Assembly (NCBI GenBank): GCA_905221605.1
Contig: CAJNDS010002823.1
Location: 1,122,470 to 1,144,969 of the forward strand
DNA from: Symbiodinium natans
Taxonomy: Eukaryota; Sar; Dinophyceae; Suessiales; Symbiodiniaceae
Length of the DNA: 22,500 nt
Reading direction: 5' to 3'
The stretch's first letter is position 1. Each line of letters opens with the position of its first letter. This document shows positions 10,101 through 17,707 of the stretch, piece by piece. Both the position numbers and the translations under genes were made by a program. Under the pieces are notes generated by a model, which was not told the origin of the DNA, searched no databases, and worked only from the letters and a program-made list of their open reading frames with translations.

Positions 10101-13100
10101 CACTACAAAAGTTACCTGTGCATGATGCGCCAAACAAATTATTATATGAAAGAGAGAGTCTAGGGTTTAGGGTTTAGGGTTCAGCATCTCTGGTCCAAGC
10201 ATTCACTAGTCAAGCAGCTTGTCAAGCGTTGGAAAAAAACCCACCCACCCAAGAAACCCATAACATTGAGAAAATACAAAGTTCACTCAATACATTCCCA
10301 GTAGTTAGTTTTTAACGGACCCAAAACCCGAAATCTAATTTAAGGCCCACAATGGGCCCTTTATGCTCTTAGGGCCTTCAATCCTGGGGTCCCGTGAGGG
10401 GGGTGTGGGGGGTGGGGGGGGTGGGGGGTGGGGGGGGTGGGGGGGTGGGGTGGGGGGGGGGTGGGGGTGGGGGGTGGGGGGGGGGGGGGGGTGGGGGGTG
10501 GGGGGTGGAGGGTGCGGCCAGGAAAATCACCGTTGCCCACTTTGAGGCCAGGAAAGTCACCGTTGCCCACTTTTGAGGCCGGAAAATCACCGTTGCCCAC
10601 TTTTGAGGCCGGAAAGTCACCGTTGCCCACTTTTGAGGCCGAAAAATCACCGTTGCCCACTTTTGAGGCCGAAAATCACCGTTGCCCACTTTTGAGGCCG
10701 GAAAATCACCGTTGCCCACTTTTGAGGCCGGAAAAATCACCGTTGCCCACTTTTGAGGCCGAAAATAATCACCGTTGCCCACTTTTGAGGCTGGAAAATC
10801 ACCGTTGCCCACTTTTGAGGCCGGAAAAATCACCGTTGCCCACTTTTGAGGCCAGGAAAATCACCGTTGCCCACTTTTGAGGCCAGGAAAGTCACCGTTG
10901 CCCACTTTTGAGGCCGAAAAAGTCACCGTTGCCCACTTTTGAGGCCGAAAAAGTCACCGTTGCCCACTTTTGAGGCCAAAAAAGTCACCGTTGCCCACTT
11001 TTGAGGCCGAAAATCACCGTTGCCCACTTTTGAATTAACATTTAAACACCATTAGATAGAGAGGGTTTAGGGTTTAGGGTTTAGGGTTTAGGGTTTAGGG
11101 CTTAGGGGTACTTCCTTTTAACCGATGATAAACGACCTTTAGGGCTTGCGGAGTCAGGGTTTGGGGGGGTACTTGGAGGCTCATGGTACTTAATTAGGCC
11201 AACTCTAACTGTTCTTAGAAGCCACTTATAAGCCCCTTAAGTGCCCTAATATGCCTAAAGTATGGTTCTTCAAAGTACAGCTTGAATTGGCTAATAAGTA
11301 CCATGAAGCTCCAAGTGGGGGGGTTCAGACGTTGGAGCTTCGGAGAGGGGAAGATAGCTCTTCCGGGTGTTCTTTATATTTGGATTTCGTGGAGATATGA
11401 AGCAAGCATGTGAGAGGGTACACTGACTGTTGCAACTTTTGTTACTTGTGCGCATGTGCGTTTGAGTAGGAGCTCGCTTGGCAGTTCATGGAAGCAGCCT
11501 GTTGGCAAGTGCCTATGCCACTGGACAAACAAACAGCTGAAGAACGTACAGCCAAACTGTTGGATCGAACCGCACACTTCCAACAGGGGACGATATTCAT
11601 GACAGGTCCCTACCAACCAAAGTGTTCATGAACTTGCTCAAGCATTTTTTGGGCAGAAAAGGACTTTGGAGCAGAGTCTATGAACCTGCGCATAGTAGCC
11701 TTCAGACTTTCAGGCTAAAAGCCGGGTGCTGAGGATGGGCAAGTTGCTGTAGTTGGAGGGATGCGTTTTCTGCCCCAAAGCCTCGTGAAAAGAAGGGTGC
11801 CGCGGGCCTCTGCATGGAAAGTCCGCCTCTTGAGACACACACACACACACACGTTGACTTGTCTGGAACTGATGAGACTGACACTCGACTGGACAACATC
11901 AAGCATCACAGAACCCTCAAAAGCATCTTGCAACTTTCATGCTGGCCTTGACTGGATCAACGCACTAAAGTCGGCTCACAAACTGTGATCGAAGTCCGTC
12001 AATGGACCCAACAACTTTTTGCTGCGCAGCCTCTTCGGTAACTTGGGCTGATGTGTATGACACTCGGCTTGTGCACAGCTGTGGGCCGCGGCAAAAGCAC
12101 TGGCCTCGAAAGTGACATGGTCCGGTAAGTTGCAAAGATTCTGAAGTCGAAACTCCTGATTGACCGGATTGCTGCCGGCACAACACACACAGACACTTCC
12201 TTGCTCGATGTCTCGAGCTGCATTTGTCACGGCAATCTGTCAATTGCTCTCCAACAGATGGTTCATTCGGAATTGCACAGCGAGGATGTTCACTAGATTC
12301 AACAATGCAAAGCATACACGAGGGATGATGTCACAAATCTGTATTGAGCAGGTACACCGGAGCGGCCAACTCCGGCTTCCCACATCACTGGTAGCTTCGT
12401 TGGACGCAGTCCCAGTGATGTGCTGCGTCCCCCCGCATGAAATTGAGAAGGGGCGTAACCCCAATCCTGAATGTACAGCAGGTTGCACACACACACACAC
12501 ACACTAAACCTCAAACCCTAAACCCCTAAACCCCAAACCCTAAACCCTAAACCCTAAACCCTAAACCCATCCTGATCAACCCTAAAACCCGTTCAACCCT
12601 GGAACCTCGACTCTGCCAGGCGGCGTTGGCCACAAACTGCATGTACAGCTGTGGAAGGCCATGCTTCATCCTCGGGGGTCAGGGTTTAGGGTTTAGGGTT
12701 TAAGGTTTAGGGTTTAGGATTTAGGGTTTAGGGTTTAGGGTTTAGGGTTTAGGGTTTAGGGCTTAGGGCTTGGGGTTTAGGATGAATCTTGGGAGGTTCG
12801 GGGTGTTTCGGGTTGAGGGTTCAGGATTTAGGTTCAGGAATCTTGGCACGTTTGGGGTGTTTCGGTGAGGATTTATGGTCTAGGGTTTAGGGACTTTCGT
12901 TAGCCCTTACTACTGTTTGCTTAAGCACCCCCCCACTCCCAAAAAAAAAAAAGAGAGACAGAGCGTGCAAATGGGGCGCAAACTGAAAAGCAGACAGTCA
13001 GACAGTCAGACAGTCAGACAGTCAGACAGTCAGACAGTCAGACAGTCAGACAGTCAGACAGTCAGACAGTCAGACAGTCAGACAGTCAGACGGTCAGACG

Positions 13101-14150
13101 GTCAGACGGTCAGACAGTCAGACGCTCAGACAGTCAGCCATTTTGGAGGAGACTTGGGTGAAAAGCGAATTTCCGCTGAAGTTGGGTAGTCATAAACTTT
13201 TTGGATTATGTGTTCGAGTGTCTGCGTAGCCTAGAGTGTCTGAGTGTCTGACTGGCTGAACGTCTGCAGGTCCTAGACTGTCTTCTCTTTTTAATGTGCA
13301 GAGAGTTAAGCAGTCAGACAGTTAGACTTTTCTAGTCTAGAACACGCAAGCCGGCCTGTTCATGTCTAAATGTCTGAGTGTCTGAGTGTCTGAGTGTCTG
13401 AGTGTCTGAGACAGTGAGACTCTTCGAATCCGGAATACACAGACCAGCAAATCGGACAGGCAGACAGTCAGACAGTCAGACAGTCAGACTCTTGAAGTCC
13501 AGCATACGCGGACCGAGATCAGACACTCAGGCAGTCAGACTCTTTAAGACCAGATCGCATCTGAATGTCAGTCAGACAGTCAGACTCTCTAAGACCAGCT
13601 CACGTCTGAATGTCTGAATTAGCGGACCAAGAAGGCAGACAGCCAAACAGTCAGACAGGCAAACTCTTCAAGACCAACTCACGTCCGAGGGTCCGAATGT
13701 CTGAGTGTCTGAGCGTCTGAGTGTCTGAGTGTCTGAGTGTCTGAGTGTCTGAGTGTCTGAGTGTCTGAGTGTCTGAGTGTCTGCTGCACGGAAACGACCC
13801 CCGTCAGAATCTTTAAGACCAGCTCGCGTCTGAATGTCTGACTTGGCGGACCAAGAAGGCAGACAGTCAGACACTCAGACAGTCAAACTCTTCAAGACCA
13901 ACTCACGTCCGAGGGTCCGAATAGGACCAGCTCGCGTCTGAATGTCTGAATTAGCGGACCAAGAAGGCAGGCAGTCAACACTCAGACAGTCAAACTCTTC
14001 AAGACCAACTCACGTCCGAGGGTCCGAATGTCTGAGTGTTTGAGTGTCTGAGTGTCTGACTGTCTGAGTGTCTGAGTGTCTGAGTGTCTGCTGCGCGAAA
14101 TCGAACCCTTATTGCGCCCCCAATCAAAAAAAGAGAGAAAAAAAAACACT

Positions 14151-14190
<40 letters not shown>

Positions 14191-17100
14191 CGCCCTAAAA
14201 AGGGCAGTATGGAAAAGTATTATCTTGAAATCCTTTTGTGGGGGGGAGGGGGCGGGAGGGTTCTTAACAGCAAATTGAGTAGCTTGCGGTTCCACCGAGT
14301 CGCATCAGCCACTGCCTCCAGCCATTGTGGTTCAGCCACATGGCCGTGTCGCCTCGGGAGGATCCGGGTGTTTCACGCGCTTTCAGCCCAGGCCCTGGCC
14401 GCAAGAGGAGGCAAGAGCAGAGGTGCAAAAAAGACACCGAAACATTCTAGGGTTTAGGGTTTAGGGTTTAGGGTTTAGGGTTTAGGGTTTAGGGTTTAGG
14501 GTTTCTTCAGCCTGCTGCTGACGCCCACGCAACGCAAAACCGCAGCCCAACCAACCGACTACTCACGCCGCAAGCCATGAGGCCCAACACCTTTCTGGCA
14601 AAATTCAGCCGTCAGCGAACTGCACCCCATAGACCCTAAACCCTAAGCCCCTAACCCCTCAACCCTAAACCCCAAAACCCCAAAACCCCAAAACCCCTAA
14701 ACCCCTAAACCTGAAAACCGTACCACCTGAACACTTCGCCCGAGTTTCCGAGGAAGGTGTCGACGCAGAGCAAACATGGCTTGGCCTCATCACCTTGTAG
14801 CCGACCTGAGCAGTCCGCATGCAGGACGAACAAAGACCCTCAACCCTAAACCCTAAACCCTAAACCCTAAACCCTAACCCTAAACCCTAAACCCTAAACC
14901 CTCCAACGAACCCTCGCCGAAGACCGAGAGGCGCAGCACAGCGTCAGCAATTCGCAGCGCGCTGCCGCCTTTGAAGGAACCGAGCCTCGGGGGGGCTTTT
15001 CGGGAGTGTCACACGCCTTGTCATGACTGGCTCTCGACTCCACCGACATCTCCACTTGTTGCTTGAAGCAAATGATAAGCATGAGTCCGAAAGCGCTCAG
15101 GCTTAAGGCAGTGCGAAAGAAAGCGTGCTTGGGCGTTGGGGAGTGTTGCATGGAAATAACATGCCGCAGAAATGTTCGACAGCCATCGCCGGCAGGAGTG
15201 AGTGGCTTACAGTGTGGGCAGCATGTTGACGTGCGCGCTCGATGGGGTTTGAAGTCGACGAAGTCGCGCGCGTCCCGTGATCTTCTAACTTGAGGCGGGG
15301 GGTCACCCTCTTACACAACAGGCTGACACGTCACATGGCGAACATCTCGGTCAACCATGCAAAGCGAACTTTTTAGATTCTAGAGAGATGACAGCGTGGC
15401 GTATATGATCGTACGTGCTGATGATCCTCCCCTCCTTTGAAAGCTTGGTCCCACATCATGGGTTTTCAGCCTCAGCCTTACCGGGACTTACCCGATCCCT
15501 CAACAACTGGGGGGTTTACGCAAATAGGGTTCCCCTAAGATAGATAATATCGGGGTTAAACCCTAAACCCTAAACCCTAATATACCCCAAGTAGTAGGAT
15601 CCCCTTATAATAAGGGTACCCATAATATCGGGGTTAAACCCTAAACCGTAATATGTACCTCAAATAGTAGGATCCCCTGATAACACGGGACCCCAAGAAG
15701 GTACGAGTACCCCGAATATCGTAAACCTCAAGACGAGAGGCTCCACCAGGAAGCTAGCTTTGAGCTTGCTGAGGAGGTCCTCCGGGTCTTAGGCGACCCA
15801 AAATGGGGTTTAGGGTTGAGGGTTTAGGGTTTAGGGTTTAGAACTTAGGGTTCTGGGTCTAGGGTTTGGGGTTGCCCTCTCTCTTGCAGGGCACTCGGCA
15901 TGGCCTCTTTGACTTAGGGTCTCTTATCATACGGCCCTCTTCTCTTCGGGTATCATCAAGCTTCAAGGCCAAAATGGGGCACTAGCTTGAAGAATTGACA
16001 ACAAACAGTGCTTACAGTTTTACGGTTCAAGCTCAGGTTTAGGGATCAGGGCTTCAAGGCTTAGGGCTCCCGACCTCGAGAAAGTCCGAGGGGAGGTTGG
16101 TGTGAGCATACCTTGGAGGCCGGTCAGGGGCCGTTCGTCTCAAAAACCTTCTGGGTGAGCCCTGACCCCTCCCGTCCCAAACAATGTGCCCATCCTCAAG
16201 CCAGGAAGCTCTCCGTTAGAACGTGGCCCCAACTCCAAGCCCCGCAACCCTTCGGGGGCAACGTGGCTCGGTGGGTAAGTCAATGACGACGAGAATGGCA
16301 GGCTGCATCAGGCCCCGGATGGTAAGTACTGCAACTGCGTTTGTCCAGGGCGGCCGCTGTGCACAACTGCAGACACGAAGACTTTTTCCTGCTGAAGTGA
16401 AACCTTCAACGGCACGTGTGCTTAGCCTCGTCCACTTCTTAAGTCGATGTTTCGCTGAGTGGAAGCACTTGGGGTTACATTCTCAATGGAAACATGCGGG
16501 TGCGACGATGCGAGTTCTGGCTCGGCTCCCGAGAACACAATCATCAGAGTAGGCACGCAAAAGGGGTGCTTGAGGAGCAGCCAACCGATGCTGTTGCCCG
16601 TAGTTTCCTACAGGAGAACTCAGGAGAAGCATCCCATAAGCCTAGAGTCTAGAGCTCCTTCCCTGCAGCTGTCTCATGGAGAACAGTCGCGTGTGCAACT
16701 CCTGCCCCTTTCCCTGAGGCGTGGTGCGTGTGGTCTGGGGCAGGCAAGGCCTGCCAAGGCACGCTATCGAAGGGCGGTGGACCACCGTACCTCAGATGTG
16801 GAGGTGCGGGATGCTCAAAGCCTGCTCAAACCCTGCACCCTGAAGCCCCAAAGGACCTGAGAGCAAGAAACCCAAGCGCGGCAAATGCTCTTCAACCTTT
16901 TTCTATTAGACTTTACCAACAAACCTGAGCTCCTCCAGCTCCACTCCCTGGGCAATCCGAGGCCCTGGCAGATGGTGGCAAAGGGCACGATAGACGGGCC
17001 CCGCCGTTAACACGGGCGGTGGGCTCACTCTGCCATCCTCAGGAGCAAAAAAAACTTGGGCGGACGTAAGCAGCACTTGTGGTTCCAGGTTCCCCAGCAA

Positions 17101-17407
17101 CCTAAGAATCACGAAGACTACCCTAAACCTTAAACCCTAAACCCTAAACCCTAAACCTATTGAAACAGTTGAAGGGGGAGCCGAACCCCCGAGAACAAAA
17201 GGGAGGAAGGGTACCACTGGGGTTCCCGGGAATGCGAGTCGCGCCACCTCTCGGGCTCACCCCGCAGATCCCCAAGGCCTTGCGCGTTCGATATAGCATC
17301 TACGATCTAACTCTGCAGGTGAAGGCTTTTGCTGAAGCCGATCGCCTTCTCGGGGTCCACTCTTGCAAGGTGTTCGTCTTCTCGTGTGGATGGAGAGTTG
17401 AGGGCTT
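3495..17407 (-). CDS. Class I SAM-dependent methyltransferase-like protein (Methyltransf_24 type), multi-exon
   Basis: Predicted to transfer a methyl group from S-adenosylmethionine; substrate unknown. Ten exons (16940-17037, 14912-14985, 14749-14805, 14304-14352, 12606-12670, 6089-6182, 5737-5799, 4962-4994, 3878-3897, 3495-3553) join in phase into 204 codons. A probable exon at 17346-17407 precedes them. Counting from the first of the ten: the SAM-binding loop ELGSFKGGSA is at 33-42, the second strand acidic motif DTFLG at 73-77, the family's MW at 81-82, PQLYMQF at 99-105, PLPLSSL at 125-131, DLIYLDSAHE at 153-162, PGGGVLLGDD at 178-187 and WPAV at 190-193. This order matches the family from nucleotide loop to the late GGxLxGDD strand. 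Start codon and true C terminus are unresolved. Donors are mostly GC or GA. Exon positions come from reading alone; a transcript is needed to fix the alternatives noted per exon. Confidence 0.75.
3878..3897 (-). CDS. Methyltransferase core exon 9 (20-nt microexon)
   Basis: One base, six codons (GGGVLL) and one base. The acceptor is AAAGGAG and the donor GC (GCCGCT). It supplies the PGGGVLLG loop between exon 8 and the GDD-starting exon 10 with both phases exact. Confidence 0.65.
3900..4390. repeat. AT-rich intron segment with (TA)n tracts
   Basis: TA dinucleotide tracts lie at about 4077-4121 and 4234-4263. Between them is an 18-base perfect palindrome TAATTAACTAGTTAATTA (4162-4179) set in ACTAATTA-like words. 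This is the lowest-GC part of the window. No gene seen. Confidence 0.85.
4391..4586 (+). repeat. Minisatellite of about 26 bases
   Basis: About seven units built on CTCCCTGGAGTGCCCAACCC, some shortened. Each unit carries CTCC and GGAG arms that could form a small hairpin. It sits inside the presumed intron between core exons 8 and 9. Confidence 0.9.
4962..4994 (-). CDS. Methyltransferase core exon 8 (33 nt)
   Basis: The acceptor is CCTATTCAG. The exon encodes LEMVQAFRLL and CC at a GC donor. With A of the next exon this gives Pro, completing LLPGGG. The fit to the helix before the PGG motif is the main evidence. Confidence 0.7.
5737..5799 (-). CDS. Methyltransferase core exon 7 (DSAHE motif)
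   Basis: The exon encodes GDVPLVDLIYLDSAHEKGET and ends with CT at a GT donor; the next exon adds G for Leu, giving ETLLEM. The acceptor GGTCAG was chosen. A longer exon from 5844 (acceptor CGCCTGAG) is equally in phase and adds FPNPRLKTKRLPQVR. Confidence 0.8.
6024..6072 (+). repeat. CCCTAAA array
   Basis: It lies 16 bases past the donor of core exon 6. Confidence 0.95.
6089..6182 (-). CDS. Methyltransferase core exon 6
   Basis: The acceptor AACAGCAG lies beside a telomere-type array. The exon encodes EVWEHRDVILPLPLSSLCAL then RALQRLSAPRH and ends with GG at a GA donor (GATATC). VILPLPLSSL is the strand and loop that precede the DLIYLD strand in this family. Confidence 0.8.
6190..6223 (+). 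repeat. TTTAGGG array
   Basis: It begins 7 bases from the acceptor side of core exon 6. Confidence 0.9.
6306..6499 (+). repeat. TTTAGGG array, longest clean run on the left
   Basis: The core 6363-6499 holds about 19 almost perfect units. Confidence 0.95.
6530..7064 (+). repeat. TCTGCTCGTATTCGTTCT-type minisatellite
   Basis: Tandem variants of a pyrimidine-rich word of about 15-20 bases. The long frames across it (NEYEQ repeats on minus, Leu/Phe-rich on plus) are by-products of the repeat. Confidence 0.9.
7197..7590 (+). repeat. Minisatellite of about 30-40 bases
   Basis: Copies built on TTTGTCGTATGTCCCCTCCC followed by TTCGTGCTCGT, with two inserted longer spacers that themselves match each other (7380-7440 and 7495-7550, sharing CTGCTTGCAGAGAATCCCAA). 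Confidence 0.9.
7705..7837 (+). repeat. G tract with single T interruptions
   Basis: About 130 bases of G runs (mostly 4 to 12) broken by T. Strong G-quadruplex potential on plus; C-rich in the transcript. It runs directly into the next minisatellite. Confidence 0.95.
7838..8252. repeat. 21-base minisatellite arranged as a fold-back
   Basis: Units containing AAAAGCCGTGGCCATTGG run forward from 7838 to about 7975, then appear reversed to 8022. A central element follows, with CCATTAAGGTTGG and its reverse complement around GGGTTTGAAAAACCC. Forward units come again at 8097, then reversed units to 8240 ending in CATTAAGGTT. Confidence 0.9.
8649..9446 (-). CDS. Last exon of a nested gene; TQT-motif protein
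   Basis: I do not recognise the family. A strong acceptor (CCACCACCTCTTGCAG) leads into 265 codons ending in TGA. It is the longest repeat-free frame in the window. Short TQT-like motifs recur: VEVQTD, MGTQTE, SATQVG, GSQTVR, ASTQAT. TQT is the known anchor of peptides bound by the LC8 dynein light chain, so a scaffold or LC8 client is possible, as inference only. The middle (VRFDNYTSGTVVWPIHVFEA) looks like a folded segment; the C-terminal 80 residues look helical (DEVVNQYHRGALYLERYLQA). The gene sits on the same strand inside the methyltransferase gene's 6.4 kb intron. It could be an independent gene, a captured fragment or a mobile element remnant. Confidence 0.65.
   Translation of the reverse strand, partial: VKSLEPLPRELGQRANVEVQTDVIDVTLPNWLPYYQPFDCEVDMGTQTEPTTTQVGQTPASATSLLTGSWEPLETQVCDVGLRVRLCHETHSLPVGERGLVKGGFGLHCQVRFDNYTSGTVVWPIHVFEAWVPHDRTTSRDTSMKYAAEKVSSATQVGGDQSRASTSVQASICRKTTGSQTVRGLEQRGCTSYPARRITAMDEVVNQYHRGALYLERYLQAVESSVSGDTIEVVELREFFTDWDRRMSQFKFVKQGDASTQATAY
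9794..9865 (-). CDS. Probable penultimate exon of the nested gene
   Basis: The acceptor is GTGTACAG. Twenty-four codons read FLSFELIAEASLPAALTAQE then RLRS. A GC donor after TCT keeps phase 0 into the exon at 9446. The frame is open for about 20 codons upstream and 6 downstream, so both ends are approximate. Confidence 0.45.
10161..10181 (+). repeat. Short TTTAGGG run
   Basis: Three units, next to TCAGCATCTCTGG, which recalls the TCAGCAGCTCTCC that follows the array at 6499. Confidence 0.85.
10397..10513 (+). repeat. Second G tract with T interruptions
   Basis: Same composition and layout as 7705-7837, again directly followed by a minisatellite. Confidence 0.95.
10516..11033 (+). repeat. 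Minisatellite of about 29-31 bases
   Basis: About 17 units built on TCACCGTTGCCCACTTTTGA plus GGCC and a variable GGAAAA spacer. Length changes sit in the A run and the GGCC-flank. Its long frames are artefacts. Confidence 0.95.
11063..11108 (+). repeat. TTTAGGG array
   Basis: About six units, 30 bases after the minisatellite. Confidence 0.9.
11163..11323. mobile_element. MITE-like element with terminal inverted repeats
   Basis: The left arm 11170-11202 and right arm 11287-11316 are near-perfect reverse complements (ACTTGGAG...CATGGTACTTA...CCAA). G7 lies outside each arm. There is no coding inside. Similar words occur near 6228-6290 and 20140-20210. Confidence 0.6.
11835..11852 (+). repeat. 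(CA)n
   Basis: About nine CA units; another run lies at 12486-12504. Confidence 0.9.
11976..12365 (-). pseudogene. Decayed or split coding block with an in-frame TGA
   Basis: One minus-strand frame reads IQICDIIPRVCFALLNLVN and FRMNHLLESN, then TGA, then QIAVTNAARDIEQGSV and on to KKLLGPLTDFDHSL before the next stop. The peptides on both sides look protein-like and stay in register. The TGA is followed at once by CAG, so an exon could begin there (IAVTNAARDIEQGS) and the left part be intron. Other readings are a broken gene or a UGA read as an amino acid; the last is least likely. No family recognised. Confidence 0.3.
12505..12569 (+). repeat. CCCTAAA array
   Basis: It directly follows a CA run and lies 37 bases past the donor of core exon 5. 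Confidence 0.95.
12606..12670 (-). CDS. Methyltransferase core exon 5
   Basis: The acceptor is CCCCCGAG. The exon encodes MKHGLPQLYMQFVANAAWQS then R, and ends one base into a codon at a GT donor. LPQLYMQFVAN matches the family's P-x-LY-x-xFLxN segment. It is boxed by CCCTAAA (12505-12569) and TTTAGGG (12679-12784). The opposite strand has a weaker exon-like reading. Confidence 0.8.
12679..12784 (+). repeat. TTTAGGG array
   Basis: It lies 8 bases from the acceptor side of core exon 5. Degenerate words continue to about 12895. Confidence 0.95.
12991..13137 (+). repeat. CAGACAGT octamer array
   Basis: About 18 units of CAGACAGT with a few CAGACGGT variants. Confidence 0.95.
13370..14095 (+). 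repeat. Higher-order repeat with CAGACAGT and GAGTGTCT arrays
   Basis: A unit of roughly 130-170 bases recurs: a segment with CTTTAAGACCAGCTC, then CGTCTGAATGTCTGA, then GCGGACCAAGAAGGCAGACA, then CACGTCCGAGGGTCCGAATG, leading into GAGTGTCT octamers. The octamer CAGACACT is the reverse complement of AGTGTCTG, so the two array types can pair. Confidence 0.9.
14153..14188 (+). repeat. (CA)n
   Basis: A run of about 17 CA units after an A-rich stretch. Confidence 0.9.
14304..14352 (-). CDS. Methyltransferase core exon 4 (MW motif)
   Basis: The acceptor is CTCCCGAG. The exon encodes DTAMWLNHNGWRQWL and ends with AT at a GC donor, or three bases earlier at a GA donor; the two differ by one Met at the junction. 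A longer form starting at 14394 is open in the same frame. Confidence 0.75.
14448..14503 (+). repeat. TTTAGGG array
   Basis: It lies in the intron between core exons 3 and 4, 95 bases before the acceptor in transcript sense. Confidence 0.95.
14635..14712 (+). repeat. CCCTAAA array with CCCCAAAA variants
   Basis: It lies 36 bases past the donor of core exon 3; together with 14448-14503 it makes the two ends of this intron complementary. Confidence 0.9.
14749..14805 (-). CDS. Methyltransferase core exon 3 (DTFLG)
   Basis: The acceptor is CTGCTCAG. The exon encodes RLQGDEAKPCLLCVDTFL plus G and ends at a GA donor (GAAACT). Chosen because it joins directly to GDTAMW as the family expects. A longer form to 14727 with a GT donor (adding GNSGEVF) would need an extra exon at 14567-14619. 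Confidence 0.7.
14838..14902 (+). repeat. CCCTAAA array
   Basis: It fills most of the 106-base intron between core exons 2 and 3. Confidence 0.95.
14912..14985 (-). CDS. Methyltransferase core exon 2 (SAM-binding loop)
   Basis: The acceptor is CCCCCGAG. The exon encodes LGSFKGGSALRIADAVLRL then SVFGE and ends one base into a codon at a GT donor. The telomere-type array 14838-14902 starts 9 bases past the exon end. An overlapping frame on the same strand with a hydrophobic stretch (15000-15151) was not used. Confidence 0.8.
15546..15712 (+). repeat. Tandem duplication of about 85 bases containing CCCTAAA
   Basis: Both copies start AATATCGGGGTTAAACCC and contain GTAGGATCCCCT. The first has one more CCCTAAA unit than the second. 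Confidence 0.85.
15713..16939. other. Rest of the intron between core exons 1 and 2
   Basis: A short TTTAGGG run lies at 15808-15841, with degenerate TTAGGG words to about 15870. The plus-strand frames at 16223-16860 show no family motif and no coding character I trust. Nothing else recognised. Confidence 0.5.
16940..17037 (-). CDS. Methyltransferase core exon 1
   Basis: The acceptor follows a run of eight T (TTTTTTTTGCTCCTGAG). The frame reads DGRVSPPPVLTAGPVYRALC and ends LPGPRIAQGV plus GA at a GC donor. GA plus G of the next exon gives Glu, completing VELGSFKGG. A longer form from the AG at 17102-17103 would add LGNLEPQVLLTSAQVFFAPE in the same frame. Confidence 0.7.
17121..17158 (+). 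repeat. CCCTAAA array
   Basis: It lies between the two first exons of the methyltransferase region; TTTAGGG in the transcript. Confidence 0.9.
17346..17407 (-). CDS. Methyltransferase gene, probable exon upstream of the core
   Basis: A very good acceptor (CTTCTTTTCACAG) is followed by ALNSPSTREDEHLARVDPEK. A GC donor after GAG AAG leaves phase 0, fitting the next exon. The frame stays open for 11 more codons (AIGFSKSLHLQS) before TAG, so a later donor near 17312-17314 is possible, paired with a longer next exon. Confidence 0.5.
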
Positions 17408-17707
17408 CTGTGAAAAGAAGTATGAAAAAGGAGCGTGACTAAGACGAGAATGATCTTGCCCCATGTGACCTCTTCAGCCACGCGTCATGATCCTTTGAAC
17501 CTCGCCAGCTAGGGCGTCGCAGCAGCAGAGCCAGACCAATGCCCAGAAGCCTCGAGCAACGAAAGCCAGGACGCTCGGATTGAAAGCAGGTCAGTTGAAG
17601 TCGATGCGTGCAGTGAAAACTCTCTGTGTGTGCGTTCGCCTTGAAAGACTTCTTCTGTTCTCCTGATTGTGAAGCATGGTGGCTATCATGTCCTGTAAAC
17701 TTGCCAC

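Noticed and set aside
10361-10880. Frames with SPLPTFEA and VGNGDFPASK repeats
   Set aside because: By-products of the 30-base minisatellite.
11560-11590. tRNA T-arm-like GGTTCGATCC on minus
   Set aside because: The flanking bases do not form the T stem and no acceptor, D or anticodon arms are present.
13136-13146. Relic of the dinoflagellate spliced leader (AGCCATTTTGG)
   Set aside because: Only 11 bases match and the following bases differ; it also lies at the end of a CAGACAGT array, so chance is likely.
14567-14619. An extra methyltransferase exon (acceptor GGGGTGCAG, donor GTGAGT) that fits in phase between longer forms of core exons 3 and 4
   Set aside because: It would place about 40 unusual residues inside DTFLG-DTAMW, where the family runs on directly; the GA-donor joining of exons 3 and 4 gives the expected motif. 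It remains possible as an alternative exon.
14894-15151. A minus-strand frame starting MQHSPTPKHAFF with a hydrophobic stretch as a separate membrane protein
   Set aside because: It overlaps core exon 2 in another frame; the exon has much stronger motif and phase support.
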